14,710 bases of DNA from JBBQIY01 sp964618405. Its GTDB lineage: Bacteria > Verrucomicrobiota > Kiritimatiellia > RFP12 > UBA3636. Below are positions 1 through 6,861 of this stretch, one piece after another. A program made the position numbers and the translations under genes. Numbering within the stretch: position 1 is the stretch's first letter; each line of letters begins with the position of its first letter. A model generated the notes under the pieces. That model did no database searches and had not been told where the DNA came from. It saw only the letters and a list, made by a program, of their open reading frames with translations. The DNA lies in assembly GCA_964618405.1 (NCBI GenBank), contig CAZUAY010000075.1, forward strand, positions 1 through 14,710. The letters run 5' to 3'.

Positions 1-42
1 GGTCGAGTGGGTGGTGCTCCTCTGTCTGCCCAACCCCGGCGA

Positions 43-66
43 CTGACCGATTACCTGACCGATTAC
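43..66. repeat. tandem pair of a 12-bp repeat (CTGACCGATTAC)
   Basis: Two exact copies of CTGACCGATTAC are adjacent (43-54, 55-66). A third exact copy is the right arm end of the hairpin at the other end of the window (14591-14602). All copies lie outside genes. Confidence 0.8.
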
Positions 67-115
67 CTTCTTGCTTGCTTTTCGGCAATGCTCATGCTAG
101 TTTTCGTTGTGGTGA

Positions 116-132
116 CGGGTTGTGTCAACCCG
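116..132. other. short perfect hairpin upstream of the SGNH gene
   Basis: CGGGTTG (116-122), loop TGT, CAACCCG (126-132) form a 7-bp perfect stem. No T-run follows on the plus strand, so an intrinsic terminator is not shown; it could end transcription of a gene to the left or be an operator. The rest of 1-212 shows no convincing gene. Confidence 0.4.
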
Positions 133-212
133 CTAAGAAATCGTATTTAGCAAATGGATTCTTGAACTGCCGTTTGCATGCCCCGAACAGGTAAAATGAA
201 GGAGAGGCAAAC

Positions 213-1217
213 ATGATCTACCGTAATGTCGAATTCAGCAACTGTGCTGAGATTAAGTCAATCGATGGCTATGTGACTCCGCAACGCATTCCAGAAAGCG
301 TACGGCTGAAGTTGAATCCGACTGCGCAGCTTCGAATGTTGCAACCGGCCTGCGGAGAGATCCGGTTCTATCTCCCGCCCGGAAACACGGCGAGGCTAAC
401 GGTGTCGTCGGAATCGGAATCTCGCATCATGGTCTACTTCGGCGACCATTGTCATAGCGACTTGATCTTCGTGCGATCAGAACCACAGGTCATCGAGATC
501 CACTGGAGCGAGCGGCTTCTCAAAGGTCTATCAGCTTTGTGCAATTTGCCTCACGCGTTCGATCCTCGCGTCGTGAGGGTGTTAGTCTGCGGCTCGGCAA
601 TCCGAATCCATGACATTGACGGAACAGAAATCAGGCCTCCCCACCCCGATGAAATTCCCTCGCTACGCTACATGGCCTACGGCACGTCCATCACGCACGA
701 GGCCAGTGCTATTGCGCCGCACTTACCATACGTGTGGCGGACAGCTAGGCTTTTGGGCGCCGACCTGCTTAACTTCGGAATGGGCGGCTCTTGTCATTGC
801 GAGCCCGAATTGGCAGATTACCTTGCCTCGCGTTCAGATTGGCATATCGGCACACTGGCTCTATCGGTTAACATGCTGGGATTTGAGCATGCAGAATTCG
901 AAAAACGCGTTCGATACATGGTGCATACCGTTGCGGCCTCTAACCCCTCCCGTCCCGTTGCCTGCATCACCATCGCGCCGTACTACGGGGATCTGTACGA
1001 TAACGGAGCACACAGCCGCGCCAAGGTTTCGGACTTCCGACAGGTGCTCCGCGACGCCGTGGTCGATTGTCCGACGAAGAATGCGCATCTGATCGAGGGC
1101 GAGGACCTTCTCTCGAGCTATGTCGGTTTAACAACCGACCTCATCCACCCCAGTGATGACGGCATGATCGAGATGAGTATGAACCTGGCGCATCGGCTCA
1201 AAGCACTGCTTTGTTGA
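213..1217 (+). CDS. SGNH/GDSL-family hydrolase, probable carbohydrate esterase
   Basis: This 334-aa protein has two parts. Residues 1 to about 145 are beta-rich and look like the jelly-roll domain that precedes the catalytic domain in many carbohydrate-acting SGNH esterases. Residues 150-334 are the SGNH domain. The nucleophile is in YGTSIT (Ser159), the block II glycine is in NFGMGGS (near 188-193), a block III Asn is likely in SVNMLG (Asn220), and the block V Asp-x-x-His is DLIH (Asp309, His312). All four expected catalytic positions can therefore be assigned. There is no signal peptide or membrane segment, so it should be cytoplasmic. The start is supported by GGAG at 201-204, eight bases upstream. 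It converges on the AraC regulator with a 7-bp gap. From family knowledge it should hydrolyse an O-acyl ester such as O-acetyl sugar; the substrate cannot be read from sequence. Fold assignment is firm, substrate is inference. Confidence 0.85.
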   Translation: MIYRNVEFSNCAEIKSIDGYVTPQRIPESVRLKLNPTAQLRMLQPACGEIRFYLPPGNTARLTVSSESESRIMVYFGDHCHSDLIFVRSEPQVIEIHWSERLLKGLSALCNLPHAFDPRVVRVLVCGSAIRIHDIDGTEIRPPHPDEIPSLRYMAYGTSITHEASAIAPHLPYVWRTARLLGADLLNFGMGGSCHCEPELADYLASRSDWHIGTLALSVNMLGFEHAEFEKRVRYMVHTVAASNPSRPVACITIAPYYGDLYDNGAHSRAKVSDFRQVLRDAVVDCPTKNAHLIEGEDLLSSYVGLTTDLIHPSDDGMIEMSMNLAHRLKALLC

Positions 1218-1224
1218 TAACCCG

Positions 1225-2106
1225 CTACCTCCCCCGGTACTCCGAGGCCGTTTGCCCAATGAAGCGGTGGAATTGTTTGGAAAAGTACAAGGGGTCGGTG
1301 AACCCAAGCCGTGCGGCGACTTCGTTGATGCGCATGTCGCTCTCAGTTAATAGCCGGCAGGCTTCCCGCATGCGTCGATCCATCGCGTATTGTGCTGGTG
1401 GTAGATTGAAAAAATTCCGCCAGAGACGCCGGAAATGCGATGGCGATAATCCGTGCTGCCGTGCAAGTCTATCGAAATCTAATTTTTCATCGAGATGGGC
1501 AGCAATATAAATCTCGATATTACGTATGGCCTTTTCGTCGTCGTCGGGCATCCGCTTGGCCTCGCGGGCAATCAGTGTGTCGGTCAAGACGGCATCGCAT
1601 CGGCGATCAATCCGGTCAACTTGGCCGTAGTCTTGAAGATGCTCGAGCAGTTGGCATAACTCGACGAGAGCATGCCGCGACTCCATCGGGTTATAGACGG
1701 GCCAGATGGGCCAGTTTGAGTTGGCCAACTGCCGGCGTTTGAGGATCGGTAGTAAGTCAGGCGCATAGCAGATGTAAAACTCTTCCCACGTATTGCCGGG
1801 ATCCGGCCCGAATTTCATTGGTTGGCCCGGCCAAGCCGTAAAAACGCAGGGCGGAATGACCGGCCATGTCTTACCGAAAATCTGGCAGGACCCACGGCCA
1901 CCAAAAACGAAGCTCAACGAAAAATGCCGACCGCCTTTCGGCCAGTCGGGACAGATGGCGGATGGTGCTAAATACCCGATGTCGTCAACCGGCAGCTCGT
2001 GCGGTGAAAGACGGCGTAAAGCCGCTAATGAGAAATGTTGTTTTTTCGTTCCCGCACAGGGAAGCGGAGCGAGTGTCCAGTTAATTTTTTCTTGAGCATT
2101 TTTCAT
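1225..2106 (-). CDS. AraC-family transcriptional regulator
   Basis: This 293-aa protein has the usual two-domain AraC layout and length. Residues about 40-150 form a Trp- and Pro-rich sensor region compatible with the AraC cupin ligand-binding fold. Residues about 192-293 form the double helix-turn-helix DNA-binding domain. The first HTH is around LDFDRLARQHGLSPSHFRRL (209-228). The second lies at about 258-280 and carries the family signature segment ARLGFTDPLYFSKQFHRFIG (265-284). It is transcribed divergently from the DUF4838 operon across a 196-bp spacer, which makes it the obvious candidate regulator of that operon; such regulators in glycan loci commonly respond to a mono- or oligosaccharide. 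The ATG at 2106 is the only good start for the sensor domain, but it has no clear Shine-Dalgarno sequence (CTTTCCCTC lies just upstream on the coding strand). Family call is certain, ligand and targets are inferred. Confidence 0.95.
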   Translation of the reverse strand: MKNAQEKINWTLAPLPCAGTKKQHFSLAALRRLSPHELPVDDIGYLAPSAICPDWPKGGRHFSLSFVFGGRGSCQIFGKTWPVIPPCVFTAWPGQPMKFGPDPGNTWEEFYICYAPDLLPILKRRQLANSNWPIWPVYNPMESRHALVELCQLLEHLQDYGQVDRIDRRCDAVLTDTLIAREAKRMPDDDEKAIRNIEIYIAAHLDEKLDFDRLARQHGLSPSHFRRLWRNFFNLPPAQYAMDRRMREACRLLTESDMRINEVAARLGFTDPLYFSKQFHRFIGQTASEYRGR

Positions 2107-2212
2107 GAGGGAAAGCTGTTGAGATTCTTGCCTGTGGGCGGAAAACTCTCGACGCTAACATTATCCTTTCAATCACAGGTTTTACAAAGGCATAACCTTC
2201 ACTATCGCGGCG

Positions 2213-2232
2213 TACAAGTAGAAAAATACAAG
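2213..2232. promoter_or_regulatory. candidate operator: TACAAG direct repeat
   Basis: TACAAG occurs at 2213-2218 and again at 2227-2232, a 14-bp period, each copy followed by an A-rich stretch. The pair ends about 20 bp upstream of the candidate -35 box of the DUF4838 operon, a position where AraC-type activators often bind direct repeats. It is a positional guess with no second copy in the window to support it. Confidence 0.25.
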
Positions 2233-2251
2233 AAAATGATCAAAAAGTCCA

Positions 2252-2280
2252 TTGCTAAATATACCACCCAATGCTATGCT
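2252..2280 (+). promoter_or_regulatory. candidate promoter of the DUF4838 operon
   Basis: TTGCTA (2252-2257) and TATGCT (2275-2280) are separated by 17 bp in an AT-rich stretch directly upstream of the first operon gene. Each box matches the sigma-70 consensus at 4 of 6 positions, which is weak and fits a promoter that needs an activator. The 5' leader would be very short, about 15-20 nt. Confidence 0.25.
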
Positions 2281-2293
2281 TATCGGAACAACT

Positions 2294-2298
2294 AGGAG
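2294..2298 (+). promoter_or_regulatory. ribosome binding site that sets the start of the DUF4838 gene
   Basis: AGGAG lies 4 bases before the ATG at 2303 and 7 before the adjacent in-frame ATG at 2306. It excludes the upstream in-frame start at 2252, which would add 17 residues before the signal peptide. Either ATG of the ATGATG pair may be used. Confidence 0.7.
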
Positions 2299-2302
2299 AT
2301 GT

Positions 2303-4978
2303 ATGATGCAAATTCAAAGTCCTTTTTCATTGAACCTATGCTTTTTATCCGCACGGTATGTCGTATTGTTGCTGCTTTGCGGCACCATCGGCGATCTCGC
2401 CTCCGCCGCCACGGCGGACGAGCCCTTCTACCTGTTTCGCGATGGGAAGCCGATGGCAACCCTTGCCCTGGATGAAACGGCACTCACTCCGCCAAAACAT
2501 CGTCTGAGCGATCAATACATGATCGCCATGCCAGATGATGTTCCAAGCGATGTAACACGCGCGGTGGCGTTATTTCGGAGCGACCTCCGCGCAGGCTATG
2601 GCATCAACCTGCCGCTGGGGAATGACGACACCGCGCTGTCGAACCGAGTCGAAATCGTGGTAGAGAAACGCTCGCTACTCGAGGAAGACGCGACTACGGT
2701 TGATTTTCCCTCCTCACACGTTATGCGCATCACCGGTGGCGAGTCGGGCGTCATTCGCACACTCTTTTACTTGCTTGAGGAGTTTGGAGGCGCACGCTAC
2801 CTCTTTCAGGGCAACAACGACGGCATCGGAATCGGCGCCCACTTCCCAGACCGGAGCACGCTTGCAATTCCTCGCGAATCGTTTACTCACACCAGCGCCT
2901 TTCCAATGCACAGAGATTCGGGGCAAACGGACTACATGGCCGGAGTGCCGGGCGAGCGTAATCGCATCTACTGGTGGAGCTGGGAAGCGCGACTCGGAAC
3001 CAAGTCGCGCGTGGCTTACAGCCACAACCTGACCCAGGTCGCCTTCCCTATCGATCAGTACATGCTGCGTGAGAATAAGCCGGATGACGACATGTTCCCC
3101 ATCCTTCGTGGTGAACAGGTGCGTCCTTGGGAATGGGGCGCTGATCTCAAGGCCAGTTACACCGCACGCAATTACCGCGGAGGCTGGCAACCTCGTTACA
3201 GTAGCCCGGTCGCTGTAGACGAAGCATCCACAAACCTGCTGGCCTACCTGCGTGAAAACCCAGGTGTCCGCTCACTAACACTGGCGGTCAACGATAATGG
3301 CGGACACAGCCAGACAGAAATCGATCCTGCCTTTTCTCCAGAACGAAACCCTAAACTAATCGCAGCCTATTACGGATGGGTCAATGCTGTGATCGAGCGA
3401 GTAACGGCGGAATTTCCCGATGTCTTTTTCGGAGTCATTGCTTATCGTGAAGTCCAGCCGCCGCCAAACTTTAAGCTGCATCCCAACGCAGTGGTGTTCC
3501 TCACCTTCGATGTGCAGGCGTGCCGAGATGACGAGGTGCGCGCTGCACGCGAAAAACTCATCCAAGATTGGTCCAAACTCGCACGAATCGGGATCTATTC
3601 TTACGATTACGGCGACCAGTTCTATAATCTGCCGCGCCTCTATTTCCGCGAGATGCAACAGACAATGCAGGTTCTCCACGAACAGGGGGCCGTAGGCGCA
3701 ATCAGCGAGCGGGCCTACAACACGGCAACCGAAGGTCCAAAGGAATACCTCCTCTTTAAACTGTGGGAGAATCCAGATCTCGATCTGGAGGCAACCCTTC
3801 AGGACTGGTGTCAGGCCGCAGTCGGTGCCGACGCTGCAGTGCCATTGCGCGAATATTATGCCTTCTGGGAAGACTTTTGGAGGGACAAAGCGATCCATAC
3901 GGCGTGGTGGAATAGTCGCACCGCCACTTATCTTAGTCTCGGGAAATTCGGTAGTTATATGTTTGCGCTCGAGCCCGGTGATATACCGCATTGCCGCGCG
4001 CTGATGGAGCGAGTGGTGGCGCTGGCCGATGCACACGGTGCGGAGGATCAGAAACAGCGCGCACGCCTGCTGATGGCCGGTTTCGAGTGGTACGAAGCCT
4101 GCGCTACGGCGTCCGGGGGTGCCTATTTTTCACCCGACGGCACTCTGCCGGATGCGGCGACGGCAGCGGCTCTCTTGCGCACGGTTCCTGATGCGGCCAA
4201 TGCTTACACGCTTGCGCGCACCCTGCCCCACCAAACGCAAGGCTGGGTTGTGCCCAAAGCGACAGCGGATTGGGGCATGGAGAAAAATCCCGTACCGAGC
4301 CTGCTGGCGACGGCGGCTGCATGGGTTTCCGATCCCGAGGTGCTCGCCGAGTTTAAGATATTAGCGGAACATCCAACCCTTGATCCACATTTTCGTTTTC
4401 TGGCATCCGCCGTGCGGCGGAGTGCCATTGGAGAAGGTGGCGCGGATAACCTGCTGCCGAGTGGAAATTTTGAGCAAGCTCAAGGTGCGGTCGGCTCTGA
4501 CACCTATCCAGATTACACGCGACGTGGACTTGACGGGTGGGAAACCTGGTCGTCGATTCACGGCCGTGTCGAACGCAGCGATGCAGTCGCCTTCCATGGC
4601 ACAAATTCTTTGAAATGCATGCCAGCTCATAAGAATTTTCGTGCCTTGCGGCTTATTCCAGACGCCAAACCGGACACCCAGTATTATTTTTCAGCGCAAG
4701 TCTATGTGCCAGCGGATCAACCGGTGCAGGAAGGACGGTTGCGGATCATGGGTTCACCAACCGTCCGCCAAACGAACGGCATGTTTCTCAACAAAGAACT
4801 CACAGCCAATATCCCTGATATCGTGCTGACTCCCGGCCAATGGCAATATGTTGCGTGTGTCATCCCCGGGCATCGTAAAACGAACTCGCTTCGATTGCGG
4901 ATTGATCTGCTAAATTTCGAATCGAGAGATGTGGTGTTTATTGACGACGTGCAAGTCTTAGAAATAGGAGCGAAATAA
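2303..4978 (+). CDS. exported DUF4838 / GH67-N-like protein with C-terminal carbohydrate-binding-like domain
   Basis: From the ATG at 2303 the product is 891 aa. Residues 1-35 are a signal peptide: hydrophobic YVVLLLLCGTIG, then ASA before A36. Residues about 65-175 match the alpha-glucuronidase N-terminal-like module seen before many glycosidase barrels; the segment MRITGGESGVIRTLFYLLEE (141-160) followed by FGGARYLF is typical. Residues about 200-480 correspond to the DUF4838 domain, probably a TIM barrel, with LAVNDNGGHS (327-336) and AISERAYN (466-473). Residues about 490-710 are helical. Residues about 716-888 form a beta-sandwich resembling a carbohydrate-binding module (NLLPSGNFE start, FIDDVQV end). 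DUF4838 has no firmly established activity that I know of; a role as exported glycosidase or glycan-binding protein is inferred. It heads the five-gene run and its stop is 1 nt from the next start. Confidence 0.85.
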   Translation: MMQIQSPFSLNLCFLSARYVVLLLLCGTIGDLASAATADEPFYLFRDGKPMATLALDETALTPPKHRLSDQYMIAMPDDVPSDVTRAVALFRSDLRAGYGINLPLGNDDTALSNRVEIVVEKRSLLEEDATTVDFPSSHVMRITGGESGVIRTLFYLLEEFGGARYLFQGNNDGIGIGAHFPDRSTLAIPRESFTHTSAFPMHRDSGQTDYMAGVPGERNRIYWWSWEARLGTKSRVAYSHNLTQVAFPIDQYMLRENKPDDDMFPILRGEQVRPWEWGADLKASYTARNYRGGWQPRYSSPVAVDEASTNLLAYLRENPGVRSLTLAVNDNGGHSQTEIDPAFSPERNPKLIAAYYGWVNAVIERVTAEFPDVFFGVIAYREVQPPPNFKLHPNAVVFLTFDVQACRDDEVRAAREKLIQDWSKLARIGIYSYDYGDQFYNLPRLYFREMQQTMQVLHEQGAVGAISERAYNTATEGPKEYLLFKLWENPDLDLEATLQDWCQAAVGADAAVPLREYYAFWEDFWRDKAIHTAWWNSRTATYLSLGKFGSYMFALEPGDIPHCRALMERVVALADAHGAEDQKQRARLLMAGFEWYEACATASGGAYFSPDGTLPDAATAAALLRTVPDAANAYTLARTLPHQTQGWVVPKATADWGMEKNPVPSLLATAAAWVSDPEVLAEFKILAEHPTLDPHFRFLASAVRRSAIGEGGADNLLPSGNFEQAQGAVGSDTYPDYTRRGLDGWETWSSIHGRVERSDAVAFHGTNSLKCMPAHKNFRALRLIPDAKPDTQYYFSAQVYVPADQPVQEGRLRIMGSPTVRQTNGMFLNKELTANIPDIVLTPGQWQYVACVIPGHRKTNSLRLRIDLLNFESRDVVFIDDVQVLEIGAK

Positions 4979-4979
4979 A

Positions 4980-6860
4980 ATGAATAGTAAACTTCGAGAA
5001 ATTCGTGATGAATTTGATGCAGTCCGTCGAAGCAGCGTTCGTCGGGAGCGTACCCGATCGAACCCAAGGCAAGGGCATCCGCGGCGTCGACCGGGTCTGT
5101 CGATTTTACTGGTGTGCCTGCTCGTGAGTGGCTCCGCTTGGAGCGATCCGGTTACCCGTTACGTCTGGCAGAGCAGCCCGACCCCCGGTGATGGCCATAC
5201 AACTTGGGACACGGCAGCGCATCACATTCAAGACGCCACCGAACCGGAGAAGTTCGCGAGAACGGCGGAAACCAATTTTCTTAGCCGAGTGACCGACGTA
5301 TCGTTCCAGAAGGGACAGGAATTCTTCAAGGCGAAGGATTACGCGGCGGCCATTGAGGAATTCCGAAAGGCGTCTGAAGCCTCGGATTTGGCTCCAGAAC
5401 AAAAGGCGCGGATCCAGCTCGCGTTGGCGGAAGCCTACCTTTTTGTGAATCGTTACCTTGGGCTGAAGACTGTCGAGCAGGTCGAAGCCATGCAGGATAT
5501 TTCCGAATCCATTCTAGACGAAACCTTACTCCTGAAAATAAAGTTGCTGGAAGATATAGCGCTTCACACAACGCGCGACTGGACGGATGTCCAGAAGGCG
5601 TGTGAAGCAATCCTCCAACGTGACAGTCTGACAGTCGAACAGAGAATGTCTGCTCGGCAGCGTCTGGCCGACACCCTGTTCCTGCACATCAAGGATTATC
5701 CGGCAGCGAGAGCCCTGTATTTAGAAATCCTTGCGCTTAACGCAACCTTGAAGGGACTAGATCCCTGGGACATCCCAGTTACCGTACTGGAAGAAGCTGC
5801 GCCCGGCTTCGCGAACCAGCAGACCTTGCGTTTCCACGTCATGTACAACATTGGGCGCTGCTATCTGTTTGAGAAAAACTATCCGGCGGTACGAAAGACC
5901 TTCCAAAACATCCTGAACATGCAGGAAATCTCTGAACAGTTTCAGGGTTTTGCCCGACTTTATATCGGTCTTGCGTTCTTTTACGAAAAGAACTTCGCCG
6001 CTGCCAAAGAAGAATTTGAAGCGATCCAGGATACCCCATCATCCTACACGCGGCTTCCGTGGGACGGTGGGCGCTCTTCGTACAATCCGGCGCGTGAAGC
6101 CAAGGTGCGGTTGGCCTTTATCGACAATCCGCCCAAGGTCAAAAAAGTTCTCTTCGTGGGTTCCAGCTCGACCGTCCGCGGTGATATTCCCGGCACCGTT
6201 ATGCAGATGTGTGAATCCACGCCGACGGATTACGGCCAGATCGTCGCAAGTGAATATATCAGCATGGGAACGAGCCTAGGCCGCCACTGGTTAGAAGGCG
6301 GTGAGGGGCCTGGTTCGCTCCTCTCTGAAATCGACTCCCTCCCCTGGGACGCGGTTGTTTATGAAGTTTCTTATACGACTCGCTCTACGAAGGAATTACA
6401 GCAAATTACGGATCATGCGCCTCGCATGGTCGAACGCCTCCGTGCCCATAACATTCTCTCCGTGATCTATGAGGTAAACCCCTTCCTTATTAAGCCGAAA
6501 CAAAGCTTCGACCTGACAGATTACTTCAGCGAATGTCTGATTAAGGTACCTGACGGATCGACAGCGTTCGCGCCAGCAGCACGGGCGATCATCGAATACC
6601 TCGGTCCCAATCCAACCCAGAAAAAGATTGACGAACTTTACGCTGACCGTCTTCACATGAACGGCAAGGGTGCATACCTGGTTTCGTGCTGTATTTATGC
6701 GGCACTGACCGAGCAGAGTCCCGTTGGACTTTATCACCCAGAATACGTAACACCCACCGATGCAAAATTGCTCCAGGAACTTGCATGGAGCAACTACCAA
6801 GCAACGAATCCGTTCAAGACACCCATCCCCCCAACAAAGACAGAGAAGGTTATTAAGTAA
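4980..6860 (+). CDS. exported TPR-repeat protein fused to an SGNH-like hydrolase domain
   Basis: This is a 626-aa protein. It has an unusually long basic N-region (1-38, many Arg), a hydrophobic export segment LSILLVCLLVSGSAWS (40-55) and then RYVWQSSPTP...TTWDTAAHHIQDAT (60-87). That stretch resembles the opening of PVC-group parallel beta-helix surface proteins. Residues about 105-385 are TPR-like helical repeats, clearest at FQKGQEFFKAKDYAAAIEEF (109-128) and around 285-350 (GRCYLFEKNYPAVRKTF, GLAFFYEKNFAAAKEEF). Residues about 387-580 are SGNH-like: VLFVGSSST (390-398) supplies block I, and DRLHMNGKGAYL (556-567) supplies the Asp556-x-x-His559 dyad. The block III Asn is not evident; VVYEVSYTT (459-467) sits where it would be, as in some DUF4886-like SGNH proteins. 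AGGAG at 4966-4970 supports the start, 1 nt after the preceding stop. Periplasmic or surface esterase or scaffold is inferred. Confidence 0.8.
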   Translation: MNSKLREIRDEFDAVRRSSVRRERTRSNPRQGHPRRRPGLSILLVCLLVSGSAWSDPVTRYVWQSSPTPGDGHTTWDTAAHHIQDATEPEKFARTAETNFLSRVTDVSFQKGQEFFKAKDYAAAIEEFRKASEASDLAPEQKARIQLALAEAYLFVNRYLGLKTVEQVEAMQDISESILDETLLLKIKLLEDIALHTTRDWTDVQKACEAILQRDSLTVEQRMSARQRLADTLFLHIKDYPAARALYLEILALNATLKGLDPWDIPVTVLEEAAPGFANQQTLRFHVMYNIGRCYLFEKNYPAVRKTFQNILNMQEISEQFQGFARLYIGLAFFYEKNFAAAKEEFEAIQDTPSSYTRLPWDGGRSSYNPAREAKVRLAFIDNPPKVKKVLFVGSSSTVRGDIPGTVMQMCESTPTDYGQIVASEYISMGTSLGRHWLEGGEGPGSLLSEIDSLPWDAVVYEVSYTTRSTKELQQITDHAPRMVERLRAHNILSVIYEVNPFLIKPKQSFDLTDYFSECLIKVPDGSTAFAPAARAIIEYLGPNPTQKKIDELYADRLHMNGKGAYLVSCCIYAALTEQSPVGLYHPEYVTPTDAKLLQELAWSNYQATNPFKTPIPPTKTEKVIK

Positions 6861-6861
6861 G

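Noticed and set aside
2..46. Open frame from the window edge ending in TGA at 44-46, a possible tail of an upstream gene
   Set aside because: Only 14 codons are visible, with no recognisable C-terminal motif.
88..150. A 20-codon ORF whose product ends its hydrophobic run with VTGC, like a lipoprotein leader
   Set aside because: It is very short, has no clear ribosome site and overlaps the 116-132 hairpin. It may be a remnant, but coding is not supported.
3356..4036. 226-codon antisense open frame within the DUF4838 gene
   Set aside because: The opposite strand encodes continuous, family-like protein through the same stretch. The antisense product shows no recognisable motif.
6760..6861. Upstream extension of the 961-aa protein by 34 residues
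   Set aside because: These codons overlap the end of the TPR-SGNH gene in another frame and give a low-complexity Arg/Gln-rich peptide. The ATG at 6862 sits 1 nt after the preceding stop, matching the junction before it.
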